Part shown: piece by piece, positions 31,722-44,234 of the stretch
Layout of the letters: each line of letters begins with the position of its first letter
Position numbering within the stretch: the stretch's first letter is position 1
NCBI GenBank assembly: GCA_030144725.1
Contig: JASKMD010000224.1
Span: forward strand, 1 to 64,000
Source of the DNA: Haematococcus lacustris
Taxonomy: Eukaryota > Chlorophyta > Chlorophyceae > Chlamydomonadales > Haematococcaceae
Length of the DNA: 64,000 nucleotides
Direction: 5' to 3'
Program-made: the position numbers and the translations under genes
Notes under the pieces: generated by a model
Seen by the model: the letters and a program-made list of their open reading frames with translations, nothing else
Database searches by the model: none
What the model was told of the DNA's origin: nothing

Positions 31722-33850
31722 ATGGCTGCAGCTGCTGGCCCATCGGGCGGCGCGCAGCCAAAGAGGAAGCTGGGAGCATTAGAATTGCAGACAAAGCTTC
31801 GAGATAGCATCTACAGCAAGCGCTTCTCATTTCAAGTCTTTGAGTTTTAAGAGCAAAGCGTTTGCAAAGCCGTTCGCGGCGATTGTGACCAGTCCTATAG
31901 CTGCGTGAACATGTCTACCACAAATGAACACAAGTGCAAGCCAAAGCGACAGCGTGCGGACACGACACCAGATGGACCAGCAGCAGCAGCAGCCGCAGAG
32001 CTGCCTTTCCAGCGAAGTGCTAGAATGGTACGGCGACTCAACACTCGACTTTGACTCTATATACTCGACTTTGACTCTACATACATGTGAATGTTGAGTG
32101 CAACAATGATGACAACGAGTCTTCCCGTTGAAACTGCTAATAGCTCTGCAGTCGCCTATGACAAGGTTTTTTTGCATGGAGCGACTAGACTATCTCTATT
32201 CTAGTCAAAAATAGTAGGTCACCCCCGCCATTGGCCCCGCAATTCACTTTTTGGCACTGTCTTTGATCCGCTGCATGTAATTCTTCCACCATTGGGCTCT
32301 ACATCTCACAACGGTGTCGCTAGCAGGTTAGGCCCTCTTTTGTCGATTGTACTGCATTGTCTCGACGACTTGATTAGCTTCGCAATGTCATCCTCCATCT
32401 GTTTATATGCGTGTCGCAACAGGAGAGGTGGATTGGTGGCCGGAGGCATTTCCGTGCCGAGCAGCCTTTGCTGCCGTCGGACTGGCAACTCGCGGTTACA
32501 TCCCAGGTAAGCACGGGGTGCTGTTTCTTAGTGCGTTTTGCATACAATCTCAACACATGCAACCAAATCTGCTGACCTCCACAGGTGCTTGGCAGTTGTG
32601 AGGATCAGCATCAAACCCACAGCAGCCCAAGGGTCTTCCAAGCAGGAGTGCAGCAAGGGAATCAGCACTTGAAAACAGTGAGCAAGAGGTGAGTAAGGTT
32701 GTAATTTACCTCACCTTGTCTAGGTCAGTTTGATGTTCATGCGCACACTTGCGCAACGCATGACAGGCATGAACAGCTGAGGGAAGCACACAGCAGTCCC
32801 CAACCTGATTTTCATGCATTGTTTTTGATAGGTAATGTCTCTTATGCGGGCCTGACATGGTTATGTGTTTTTTGCTGCAGGATGCCATCCAAAAGATACC
32901 AGTGCCCAGCCCAGCCCAGCCCAGCCTGATTTGGTGCCATGGGGCATAGGCAGCAAGGCAAGGTGCTTAGCAGTCCCGTAGTGAGTGTTAGCTATAGCAA
33001 GGAGGTGCAGCCAGTCCTTGCTTGTTGTGCACATAGCATAGGTGGTGTGTGAGGCATAAGTCATTGTGTTGTGGTGGTGGTGGTGTGTTGTTGAGGTGTT
33101 GTTGTGTTGTGTGGTGTTGCCACCTTCTTACATCAATGCATGTGCTTGGCATCAGCGATACATGTCTTCTGTAGTGGTGTTGCAAGGCGTTTAAGCATCG
33201 ATATATGTATTGCTGTATTGGTTTTGCGTGACATGCGCCTGCTAAAGTTGAGGGAGAAGGTTGAGGCACCACGGCACATGTAACACTGAAAGCCAGAGCC
33301 ATCCCGAGCCATCCCGACAACATAGTGCCAAGTGATGATGAAGCGCTGTCGTGATGCAGCTTGTATTTGCTCAGAGTCATGCCGGGACGTAAATGAGGTA
33401 AGGGATGCCAGCTGGCTGACTTGTGCGCATATTCACGAATTATATGCTCCATGCACTGACATGCAAGCAGGCGTACTGCACTTGTGCCGTTGGCTTACGG
33501 CGTGCGTAGAAGGATTGCCAGCCTCGTCTTATGATGTGCGTGAGTCTTTTAGGAGCGGAAGGCACAGGTCAGGTTTGGGCGGGCGCCGATCTGAGCTAGT
33601 GTTTTGCGGCTGGTGGGTGTCGCATACGCCTGTTACACCCGGCTGCGTCAAAACTTTGTCACGAGCTACACGGAGATTCGCGCCCCAGACCGTCTCACAT
33701 TTGCGGGGCCAATGGCGGGGGTGACCAGTACTATTTCGATTAGTACTATATCTAGTCTATGTATAGTCTATTTTACGAACCTTAGTTATAACCTGGTTAT
33801 AGGTTACAAGCGGCATACAGGCATAACCGGCATACAGGTTACAACCAGGT
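31457..33850. mobile_element. Terminal-inverted-repeat element, left end apparently split by an insertion
   Basis: The right end at 33850-33693, read on the minus strand, runs CGGCATACAGG, GGTTATAACTAAGGTTC, AAATAGAC, CTAG blocks, and then GGTCACCCCCGCCATTGG. The outer half recurs in forward orientation at 31457-31570. The inner half recurs at 32187-32243. The left terminus therefore looks broken by about 620 bp. Inside are fragments with coding character but no domain I recognise. The superfamily is undetermined; the long CTAG-rich termini would suit a cut-and-paste DNA transposon. Confidence 0.55.
31722..31850 (+). CDS. Short basic ORF, 42 aa, possible transposon protein N-terminus
   Basis: The ATG at 31722 opens a frame with PKRKLGALELQTKLRDSIYS, which has the basic and helical character of a real protein start. 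The frame ends at 31850. A second short ORF, 31911-32054 (47 aa, containing KPKRQR and [16 protein letters not shown]), lies just downstream and could be another exon. No family is recognised. Both sit in the segment that splits the left end of the inverted-repeat element. Confidence 0.25.
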   Translation: MAAAAGPSGGAQPKRKLGALELQTKLRDSIYSKRFSFQVFEF

Positions 33851-34137
33851 TATAGGTTATACTGTCATTAGGCAGGCCTGGAAGAGACCACATGGCATCG
33901 TACCACCCGCTGCACATAACGGGTCGAAGTTTTCACTCTACAAGACGAGTACGAGAAGAGTCCCCATGGGGGGTGACCTCATGCCGCCTAAGTATCTAAG
34001 TGCGCTGCTGCTACAACTCGTTCCTTGGCCGTCGCGTGGGCAGTCCAGACCAGCGGGCTGTTGTGTGATATCTGCAAAACGGGGTCGCCGGTCGGGAAGC
34101 GGAGTTTCCAGCTGCACGTGCCTTCACCAGCAGCCTC
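32055..34137. other. Interior of the inverted-repeat element and VPS4 5' flank
   Basis: Two direct copies of ACTCGACTTTGACTCTA lie at about 32040-32080. A minus-strand frame ends at 32306 with YKQMEDDIAKLIKSSRQC, which looks coding, but no start or domain is visible. The part at 33860-33990 carries blocks shared with 28196-28253 and 30113-30160. The VPS4 promoter must lie in or beside these repeats. Confidence 0.4.
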
Positions 34138-35351
34138 ATGTACGTAACGTTCAAGGAGAAGGGCATCGACTACGCGAAGCAGGCGGTCACGGAGGATGAG
34201 GCGGGGAACCACGAAGAGGCAATGAAGATGTACATGACGTCCTTGGAGTATTTCAAGACCTACCTTAAATATGAGAAGAACGTCAAAGCCCGTGAGGCAA
34301 TTACGGGGAAGGTAGCTCTAGCAGCAAGGGTTTCGCCCCCTGCGCCGTGCATCGCAGGCTCGTGGCGCCACCATGTCCTCTGCGCGTACTGATCGCAGTT
34401 CAAGGAATACCTAGCTCGGGCAGAGTACTTGAAAGGCTTGACTGGCACAGAAAGCAATGGAGCTGACGCCGGTGCCGCAGCAGCGCAGAAAGTCAGGAAG
34501 CCGGGTGCAGGCAAGGAAGATGTAGGTTGCATCTGACCCCATGCATGCCCCTCCATGCTCTTGCCACAGCTGTGCACTGCAGCTGCACAGCAGCACGGCC
34601 ACATCCAGAGCAACAGCCCCCCTTGACAGTTGTGCACAGCTGTTCAAACACCCTGCGGCCACCTCTTGACCCGCTTGTTCCTGCTGAGCCTGCAGGATGA
34701 CAAGGAGAAGGACAAGATGAAAGCCAGCCTGACAGGCGCCATTCTCCTAGAAAAGCCTAACGTCAAGGTGTGCAAGCTGTGTGTGCAGCCCTTGCACAAG
34801 CAAGCGATGCAGCACCTACCCAGGCTAGTCCAGGAGCCCAGCCCAGTCCAACGGCTCCACCCTTGACCAGCGGTTGTGGACCAGAACAGCACTGCATGCT
34901 GCATCCCAAGGCCTTGCCCAGAAGTGCTAGGGTCACCAGGACACCCTTGTCATCAAGTATGGTGACCCACAGATGGTCAGCGCAGTCCGCCGCAAGGGCA
35001 CTGGCTTCACTGGGCAACGGGGGCAGCAGCATCAGCTCTGCACTCAGGAGCTGCACTGAGGGCCTCAGGAGCCTCTTCTGGCAAGGAGCAGGCGGGCAGT
35101 GCAGGCAGCTACATTGCACCATGTCCCACGCCATGGTCACCAGCTCAGCAGCAGCAGCAGCGGCAGCAGCAGCAGCAGCAGCAGTAGCATTCTACCAATG
35201 CAAGGACTACCAGCACATTGCACACTATGTCAGTCAGTGCAAGCAGCTACAGGGACTGAGGGTGCACAATTCTTCCCACACCATGGTCATCAGCTCCTCG
35301 TCATCATCATCATCATCATCAGCAGCAGCAGATCGCCGTCATCATCATTAT

Positions 35352-35383
<32 letters not shown>

Positions 35384-36622
35384 CAGTGCAGAGGCATCAG
35401 CACAGTGGTGCAGGCAGTCCAACAGACATGCTGGCACTAGCCCCTGAGAAGCTGGCGCAACCCCTGGTGTTCATCCTGGGCCGTAGCCAGGTGTAGCAAC
35501 CTGCCAGGAGTATCCTAAACCTCACCTCTCTGTCCTGCCCTGCCCATGCCCGGCTCGTGCCCTGGCACTGCTCAGCGTATTGTCTCAGAACAGGGATGTC
35601 GTCATCAGGGTCGTCAGGGATGTGGCCAGATGAGGGAGGCAGCCTCAACCCTCATCTCAGGCCAGGCTCAGCGGTGCAGCTGCCCACCACCCCTCAAGGC
35701 TTGGCCCTGAAAGCTTTGTCGCAAGAGCTGACGCACCACACACACTCTCTGCCCAGTGGTCCAGCCACGGTAACACAGCCAAAGGAGTCCAGCCACACCC
35801 TCACTCTTAGGCCCGTCTGCTGCACCAGCCCGGCTTCCGCTCCAGCTCCTGTGCCCCAGCCCCGACCCTAGCCCCGGCCCCAGACTGCTCCAACACAGGA
35901 CCTCACCCCTGCACCAGGTCTAGCCCCTGCCCTTCCCTTCCCTCCCCGCCCGCGCTCACGACGCATAGAGGGGGCTCAGCCCACCACCCTACCCCTGCAG
36001 CCCCCCTGGCCCCTCGCCCTGGCCCCTGGCCTTGCCCCTGGTCCTGGCTGCAGCTGTGGCTGTATCTTGGTGTTGTTGCGCAGTGGGACGATGTGGCGGG
36101 GCTGGAGGGAGCTAAGGAGGCTCTGAAGGAGGCCGTCATCCTGCCTGTCAAGTTCCCTCAGTTTTTTACAGGTCAGCTGCCTGGCTGCCAACACTGGCTG
36201 GCTGTGCTGGGCAGGGGTGCTGATGCTGCCATGCCATGACCAGGGTGGTGATGGTGACTGTGTCAGGTCAGGTCAGCCCAGCTGCTGCTGCAGCAACAAC
36301 GCTGGAGTTGTGGGGTTGCGCTGGACAGCGGCGGTGAGCATGTCGTGGCAGGGGTGCTCGTGCTGCCATGCCAGGTCTAGGGTGGTGATGTCGACCCATG
36401 CCCTCTGCCCAGCTGCTGATGGCTGCGGGGGGTGCCTGACCAGGGGGGTGCCTGACCAGGGGGGTGCCTGACCAGGCCAGCCTGCGATCCTCAGCTGGCA
36501 GCACCTCAGCTGGAAGACGCTGAGCTGTGAGCTGCCACGGGCTGCCTCAGGCTGGGCCTGGTCAGGTGTAGGCCTCAGCCTCCCCGGCTGGCTGTGCTGC
36601 TGGGTGGTGTAGCTCTGGCTGG

Positions 36623-36718
<96 letters not shown>

Positions 36719-38253
36719 GAGGCTACAGGGTGGTTTAGGCCTCAGCCCTGAAAGCTGCTGAGCCACATGAGAGCTGCTGCGCTCAGCCACTCTGGATGGA
36801 CTCGGAGGCTACAGGGTGGTGTAGGCCTCAGCTCCTCTTGATGGCCGTGCTGCTGCGCTGTACAAGGGGTCAGCCCTGAATGGGGCAGGCACCGCACCAC
36901 CGCACCACCACACAGCACCACAAGCCTGAGCCCACAAGGCTGGTGGGCAGCTGCGGCAGGCAGCCGTGACCTCCCACGGGGTGCCCCAGGCTGGGCCTGG
37001 TCTGACGTGCTTATAGAAATGGGTACAACGGGTCAGCACTGAAGGGGGCAGGCACCCCTTCCACACTGTTCCACAGGCTTGAACCAGGGCTGAGCTAGGG
37101 CGGGCTCAGGGTTGGGCCTGGCCCTGCTTCTACACAACGGGCCAGCACTCTATGGGCCAGGCACTGCAGCCTGCACACAGGCCTGCGTGAAGGAGTGTAG
37201 TGGTGTCACAGCTTCCTCCTCCCCTCCTCCCCTTCTTCCCTACTACAGCCTGCCCCCCTGTCCCCCTCCAGCTCATCCCCCTTCCCCCCCTCTACCCCTC
37301 ATGGCCCCTCCCCCGCTGTAGCATGTGCTCACCAGCCAGCACTGCCCAGCCCTTCCTTGCTGCCTCCTCCCCCTTCTCCCCCTTCCCCTTCTCCCCCTTC
37401 TTCTTCTCCCTTTCTCCCCTCCCCCAATTGCATGGGCCAGCCCTTCCTGGCTCCCTTTGCAGGCAAGCGCAAGCCCTGGAGCGGCATCTTGCTGTATGGA
37501 CCACCAGGGACGGGCAAGTCGTACTTGGCTAAGGTGTGGGGCAAAGAGGAGCAGGGGGTGGGGCAGGGCAGGGCAGGGCAGGGCAGGGCAGGGCAGGGCA
37601 GGGCAGGGCAGCCTGGCTCCTGCTCTGCTTCAACCCCCCTCACCCCTCCTCACCCTCCCCACCCACCCCCTCCTCCTTCACTACCCACCCCCTCCACCCA
37701 GTGCAGCAGGCTAGGCAGAGCTGTGACGCCTCACCCGACCATAGCTCAGACCGGGGTTCAAATCCTGCCCCTCCCTTGGTAATACTGTTTGCCCTGTAGC
37801 TTTTTCTGTATGTGTTGCGTCACCGTGTGTTATGCCACCCTGTTGTGCCACTGTTGTACCACCGGGTGTTGTACCACCGTGTGTTGCGCCACCTGCCTGC
37901 TCCTGATGCACCCAGGCGGTGGCCACAGAGGCCGACTCCACCTTCTTCTCCATCAGCAGCCAAGACCTGGTCAGCAAGTGGCTAGGGGAGAGTGAGAAGC
38001 TGGTCAGCCAGCTGTTCAACCTGGCAAGAGAAAACTCACCGTCCATCATATTCATTGATGAGGTGTGGATGCACTGCTGCAGCCCCCAGCTCCTTCACGC
38101 CTCCTCACATCTTCCCTCATTGCTTTGTCAGCTCTTGCCGCCGCTGCAGCTCTTGCCCGCCACATAGTTTCTTGCTCCTGCCTGACCCGGCTGTGCCCGC
38201 CCGCCTGTCCGACCAAACAACTGTCTGACTGCCCTGCCCTGGTACGACGATTG

Positions 38254-38305
<52 letters not shown>

Positions 38306-40493
38306 CTCAGGTTGACTCCCTGTGCAGCAGCCGGGGTGATAATGAGAGCGAGGCGGCGCGCAGGATCAAGACCCAGCTGATGGTGGAGATGCAGGGGGTG
38401 GGCTCCAACAACACCAAGGTGCTGGTGCTGGCCGCCACTAATCTCCCGTATAATTTGGACCAGGTGGGCAGGGGTGGGGCAGGAAAGGGAGGTGGGGGGC
38501 AGGGGGGGAGAGGGCGAAGGGGGGGAGGCAGGCAAGGAGGCAGTGGGTGGTGGTGGGGTGCTGGGAAGCAGAACAGCAGGGGGTGTGAGGGGGGTGGGCA
38601 GGTCAAGGTGTGAGAGGGCAGCTGTGGGGCTGAGATGGAGGGATGGCAATGGCAGGAGGAGGGAAGGAGGGAGGAGGGAAGCAGGGAGGGGCAGGTTGAC
38701 ACTGAAGTTGTGGTAACAGGTTATAGGACACAAGGCGGTGATTAAAGGGTTGCTCGACTCCCCCTCCTCCCCTCCCTCCTCCTTTTCCATCCCCCCTGCC
38801 TAGCCCCCTGCATGTCTGCCTACAGGCGATCCGGCGGCGATTCGACAAGCGCATCTACATCCCCCTGCCAGAGGACAGTGCGCGGGCGCACATGTTCAAG
38901 ATCCACCTGGGGGACACGCCCAACAGCCTCACAGGTCACGCCCGGACCTCCCCCCCATCCCCCACCCCCCAGACCCCAGGCTAACCCTAACTCCCCACCC
39001 CCAAAGCCCCACCCCCCAGGCCCCACACCCCCAGACCCCCCCGGTGCGATGCCAGGACCCTCACTGCACCCCACCCCACCCCCCACCCCCCAGGCCTCCC
39101 ACCCCCCACCGCCCAGGGGCCCCCCCCCCCGGGCCCCCCCCCCAGGCCCCCCCCCAGGCCCCCAGGCTACCCCTACCCCCCTGGTGCGCTGCAGAGGCTG
39201 ACTACACTGAGCTAGGCAGGCGTACGGAGGGCTTCAGCGGCAGCGACGTCAGCGTGGTGGTGAAGGACGTGCTCATGCAGCCCATCCGCATGCTCAGAGA
39301 AGCCACCCACTTCAAGCAAGTGCAGGTGGCTGGGCAAGGCAAGTGCGGGGCGGGTGGCGCAGTACTCAGTGGCCTGTTCCTATATGGTTGCTGCCTGGAT
39401 TGAGGCTTGCCCCACACCCCCGTGCCCCACACCAGCCATGCACCATACTCTGCATGGTCACCATCTGTTGCCACACGTGGCCATCTGAATAGTTGCAGCC
39501 ATGGCACACTTGCACAGCGTGCATGACTTGCATGTCACACCCCACAGGCGTGATGTGGGTGCCATGCGCCCCCTCTGACCCTGGCGCCAAGGAGCTCAGC
39601 CTCCAGTACTTTGCTGACAACAACCTCGCTGACAAAGTCGTCCCACCCAGCATCAGCATGCGAGATTTTGAAAAGGTGTGACACACACGGCCACACATGG
39701 CGTACAGGCTGTGCAGCTTGCACATTGATGGCTGGTTGGGGGCCAGGCTTACACTTACACTTGCTCCTTACGTATAGTATGATGTTGGAGGGCCGAGCTG
39801 TGACGGGGAAGTATGGTCACTTACACTTACACTGCTCTTGTGACGAACACACTCTCACACTGGGTGGGTGGGTAGGCTGGGTGGGTCCTCACGCTGCTGC
39901 TGCCCTGTCACTGCTGCCTGCTTGGCAGCCACTGCTTAGCCAGCCTGAGGGCTGCAGCCTTAGAGCTCGATGTGTCTGCTGCCACGACATCCACAGCAGC
40001 TCAGCAGCAGGCTCACTAGCTGGGTTAGGGGAGGCAGCAGGGAGGTTGTGTTGGGGCTGCCGCTACCTTGCCATTGAGGAGAGCCAGGCAGCTGCAGCAG
40101 GCACCCATATTCGGGGCAGGTCCTGCTCTGACACCTGCCCCTGACACCTGCTCTGCTCTGGCACCTGCTCTGCTCTGACACCTGCCCTGCCCCCTCATAG
40201 CAGGGCAGGGCTGGTTAGCTGTACAGCATGCACCAGGGTGGCGTGGACCTCGTGGCTCAGCAATGTTGGTCTGTGTGATGTTCAGCCTGTGATGTTCACA
40301 AAAGTGTGGCTAGCAGCGTGCCCTCCAACCAGGCTTGCTGGGAACCACACGCCATTTGTTTGAGAAAGAGATCCACTGCTCCTCGTGACTTGTTGAAATG
40401 CAGGTGTTGCAGCGGGCACGGCCGACAGTCAGCAAGAGCGACCTCACAATATTTGAGCGCTTCACTTCTGAATTTGGGGAAGAGGCAAACTGA
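34138..40493 (+). CDS. VPS4: VPS4/SKD1, ESCRT-III disassembly AAA ATPase
   Basis: This cytosolic AAA ATPase strips ESCRT-III from endosomal and other membranes. Exons: 34138-34311, 34399-34521, 34696-34767, 36084-36171, 37463-37533, 37916-38062, 38311-38463, 38826-38934, 39195-39338, 39548-39675 and 40404-40493. They sum to 432 aa, the normal length. An N-terminal MIT domain ([17 protein letters not shown], about 1-75) is followed by an acidic and basic linker. The AAA core has Walker A GPPGTGKS, Walker B IIFIDE and arginine fingers in RRRFDKR. The C-terminus ([16 protein letters not shown]) matches plant SKD1. Intron 9 is GC-AG: only the donor AAG|GCAAGT at 39339 gives the right phase into GVMWVPC. 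The start fits plant SKD1, which also begins MYxxFKE. Confidence 0.95.
36620..36716 (+). repeat. TGCC tetramer array in VPS4 intron 4
   Basis: About 23 TGCC units lie in the intron 36172-37462. Similar arrays are in VPS4 intron 6 (38251-38306) and in the RRM gene (44142-44236), the last with a few variant units. Confidence 0.9.
37563..37612 (+). repeat. GGGCA pentamer array, about ten copies, in VPS4 intron 5
   Basis: This is a short version of the array found in the carrier gene at 7824-8294, placed just after the exon 37463-37533. Confidence 0.9.
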
Positions 40494-41040
40494 CCACGCT
40501 GGCATGTTCGCCTCGTGGCATGCACCCTGGAGCTGCGTCGCTGACGTCAAGGATGGAGCGGGCTTGATGCTGCGCAGCCGTGCACACAGCAGCAACGCCC
40601 AGAAGCTAGCCAGGAAGTGCTGGCAGCTGAGTGCAGCATGCAGGATGTGAGCGCGCAGGGCCTCAGGGGTGATGGCGCTCCGCATTTGAATGCTTCAGAC
40701 GTCCTTGAGCTCGCTCATGGAGATGGTGATGGTCGTGACGAACCACCTTGTTGGCAACGGGTTGTGAGCCTCGACTTCACTATGAAATATAGACAGTGTC
40801 ACTGTTGCAGGTGGTGGTGCCGCGTGCCTCGTGTGCAGCTTGTATGCATAAATTTAGGGTTGGCCAGAACCGTAGGTTTTTTTAGGTTTGACCGTAGTTT
40901 TCGCGCTTGAACCGTACACGCAACGGTCAAATCGCGAGATTGCAAAGGGCGCAGTACGCACAAGTCACCGTAACCGCGGGTGTGACCGTAACCGCGGGGG
41001 ACCGTAACCGCGGGTCAAATATAAGTCGCTGCGATACCCG
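40494..41040 (+). promoter_or_regulatory. VPS4 3' flank and repeats upstream of the transposase-like ORF
   Basis: Three direct copies of ACCGTAACCGCGGG lie at about 40968-41014. More diverged GAACCGTA and GACCGTAG blocks lie at about 40867-40915. Subterminal repeats of this kind are common transposase binding sites in hAT elements; this role is inference. An AT-rich TATAAG is at about 41023, some 18 bp before the ATG. Confidence 0.4.
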
Positions 41041-41580
41041 ATGGCATTCATTGCGATGGATGGTGCATACGAGAGATGTGGCGACCGGATACTGCAGCCA
41101 GGCCCCTCCGGGAAGAAGACGCCCGTAGAGCTGCTAGCCGAGCTCATAGCCTTGAAGGCGAATGGCACCGCCAGCTACTGGGATAAGCTTCAGCCTGTGC
41201 TGCGCAAGTCGAAGGATGGCACAGAGCTGTGTTACCTGGAGTGCAAGCTGCCAGGTTGTGGCAAGTTGCTCAAGCCCAGCAACCCCTCCCGTACCGGCAA
41301 CACTTACTTTAAATACACACCTCCCCATCCTTGTGCTGGCATCAAGCTGCAGCAGGCACAGGATCGTATGTCAACGCACTCTCTATCACTCCCCAACTCC
41401 CCCACAGCCAGCGGCAGCCCAGGTGGCAGTAGCAATAGTGCAGCAGCTGGGGCCAAGCGTGTCTCGTTGACCCGTCTCGCAGCATTCTCTGTGCCAGCAG
41501 CAGGTCTGGCCCAGTTCAAGCGTGCTCTAGGCAGGTTCTTCTTCAACAACAACGTCGATAAATTCTCTGCACTGCGATAG
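41041..41580 (+). CDS. BED/hAT-like transposase fragment, 179 aa
   Basis: This is an uninterrupted ORF from the ATG to the stop. Residues of about 60-100 contain ECKLPGCGKLLKPSNPSRTG and a later HPC, a Cys/His arrangement with the NPSRT block seen in BED-type zinc fingers at the N-terminus of algal hAT transposases. The end (QFKRALGRFFFNNNVDKFSA) resembles the start of the catalytic region, but the frame stops before it. The stop lies in a block (GATAGCGGTGCTGACAAG) that recurs at 28161. This is therefore probably a truncated copy, not a working transposase. A domesticated DNA-binding protein is the alternative. Confidence 0.5.
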   Translation: MAFIAMDGAYERCGDRILQPGPSGKKTPVELLAELIALKANGTASYWDKLQPVLRKSKDGTELCYLECKLPGCGKLLKPSNPSRTGNTYFKYTPPHPCAGIKLQQAQDRMSTHSLSLPNSPTASGSPGGSSNSAAAGAKRVSLTRLAAFSVPAAGLAQFKRALGRFFFNNNVDKFSALR

Positions 41581-42341
41581 CGGTGCTGACAAGTCGCGAA
41601 TAAGACTATATGCATGCCTTCGTAACCTGGTGGTAATGGAATTAACCTGGTACTTGAAAAGATACGATGCTACAGCACAACAGACTACTACGGGGTCAGA
41701 CCAGTGAGAGCTGCAGCCAGTCGTGCGGGCGGCTAAAAAGCGTAGCGGTTATGGAGAACAATTTGAAATCGTCGGTTCGCCCCTAGTGTAACACCTTTCT
41801 ATCCTGCGCACCGACAGCCTTCCCCATTTGTGCCTCCATTTACGCAGCGTGTGTCTAGGGTCTAGGGTGGAGCGGCCTCGCAATTCCTAGCCCGGCAAGT
41901 AGATGTCCTATTTGCACTCCTACATTGTAGCGTGGCAGTGGCCTTAGCAATCGCACGCCCGCATCCTTGTACAAATGAATGTGGGACCTATGCGTTGGCT
42001 AACCGAGAGTGCGTATCTTGTCCCGTTGGACATTACAGGTCGCCGTCGCGCTTCAGCAGGGAGGAGTCCTTTGTAAACCGCATTTTGGTGCGGCCCAGTC
42101 CCAAGACGGCTCGAAGGGGCAAGGGCCGAGGGGGCTTCCCGGTTGTCTTAGGTGACCTGTAAGTCTCCTTCAACTGTCATGCGCTAGCAGGCGCAGCGCA
42201 ACACGCACCCTAGAGGCGTCTGTTGCATGAGCGGGATCTGGACACATGACAGCTGACTTAGCTGCTTCACAACCGTGTTGTATTAGTACCAAGGCAAGAG
42301 CCAAAGTTTGGGCCGCTGACTGCCCTACGTTCTGATCCTAC
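41581..42341. other. Upstream region of the RRM gene, possible 5' UTR exon
   Basis: A consensus donor (CCT|GTAAGT) at 42161 follows an open stretch from 41932, but its phase does not fit the RRM coding exon. A non-coding first exon is therefore the best reading. The left part carries the tail of the repeat shared with 28161. Otherwise I see nothing. Confidence 0.35.
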
Positions 42342-44159
42342 ATGCAGGGTGGCATGCAGTTCCCAGTGGACGTTCTAAGCATGCTGCCCCACAGCAATGT
42401 GTACGTCAAGGGCCTACCCTTGGGTTGCACGGAGGCCACACTCCTAGCTCTTTTCTCCGCTCACGGTGCCGTCATTTCGGTTCGCGTGTTCCAGCAGCCC
42501 AACAAGCCACCTTTCGCCTTTGTCAAGTTTAACAGCGTGGCGGAGGCTACCCAGGCAATCCTGGCATTGAATGGGGCATCGCTGCTGGGCAGTGTCCTGG
42601 AAGTCAGGTGGGCATGACAACGCTGGCCAGGACTGCACAAAGGGTCAACCCGACCTGCAGCCCCTTGCAGCTGAAGTGGCCCTGCACCCCCTGCACTGCC
42701 CTTGCCTGTGTTGCTACCTGGTCACACCATACCTCCCAAAGAGCACTAGGCAAACACCCCTGCTACCCCTTGTGCCGAGCGTGGGGCTGCAAGGTGCTGA
42801 CGCTATGCAAATGTTGAACAACAGTGGGGCGCTGCAAGGTACATTTCATGCCTGGTACATTTTATGGTCCTTTCATGCCATCCATGCGTCAACCAGGGTA
42901 CTCGAGGCTTTGGCGCGCAGCGCTGAACCCTGCCCCCCACCACCCATTCTTCTTCACCCCAACTTCTCCTGCCCTACATTGTCAGCCTAGACCCAGCCTG
43001 CCTTGCTGCAGGTACTGGCCTGCTGGTCTGCAGCCCGCCCACCCATCCAGCCTGACTACTCACCCACCCAGCCTGGCTGCCTGCATCCCAGCCTGCCTGG
43101 CCCTCCCTTCAGCCTAACTGCCCACCCTTCAGCCTGCCTGCCTGGCCCCTTGTACTGGCCCCTCTGCCTGGCTGCAGGTTTGCTGATTCTGATGTTGGCC
43201 TGCACCCCGAGAGAGTAGCGCCGCCCAGCGACAATGTGTTCATACGCGGATTTGCTCCCGGCTCCACTGAGAACGACCTGCGCCTGCTGTTCAGCCCCTA
43301 CGGCCTGGTCATCTCTGCTCGGGTGAGCCACTAGGGCAGTGGCAGCAGTGGCAGCAGCAGCAGCAGCTGGTGGTGATGGTGGGGTCCTACATCACTCACA
43401 TCACTACACAATAGCTCATTGGCTTGCAGCGCGCCATCCAAACCATGACCCAGCATCTGGTGCTCTCTCCACTGCTGCCATTGCTGCCGAGGCTGTTGGT
43501 GAGTGACCTCGTGGCATCACGACTTCACCATGGCTAGGCTGATTACCGCAATCTGGCAAGTCAGCGACTTGCCATGGCTAGGCTGGTCACTGCAGGCCTA
43601 CTACCTTTTGAGCACGCACATTCTTCACCCACAGCTGCAGGTACCAAGCAAGCAAGCAGCCATGTGCATGTTCAGCTGCACTCAGCCATGTGGCACCAAA
43701 CAAGCAAGCAGCCATGTGCATTTACAACCAGCACAAGCAGCTACAGCCTGTTTCTCAAATGACCAGTGCAATAGACAGCGGTTGGTTGCTGTCGTTCGAT
43801 GTCCTGCACTACCCCCTCACTACGCCTTGCTTTTTCTCTGTCTGAGGAGTTTGCAGTGGGCTCAGCTGGTTTCCTCCCTCTGCCTGATGGCCTGCTTGAT
43901 GGCTGGCTCACCTACCTCTCCTCTTGCTGCTGCAGATCCTGCATCATGGCGAGCAGTCAGGCCAGGGAGCAGCAGGCCTGGTGCGCATGTCACTTGTGGA
44001 GGAGGCCAGCTGTGCCGTGCTCGCCCTGAATGGCCAGCGCCTGCCTGGCTGCGCGTCCATTCTGGTGGCAAGGTAGGCAGCTGATGATGAGGACATGGTG
44101 ACAGGAAGGGAAGAGAGGCGGACTGTTGACCAGCCTGCCTTGCCTGCCTGCCTGCCTGT

Positions 44160-44234
<75 letters not shown>

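Noticed and set aside
37700..37790. Possible tRNA gene around the GGTTCAAATCC motif
   Set aside because: There is no matching acceptor stem or A box upstream; only the B-box-like motif is present.
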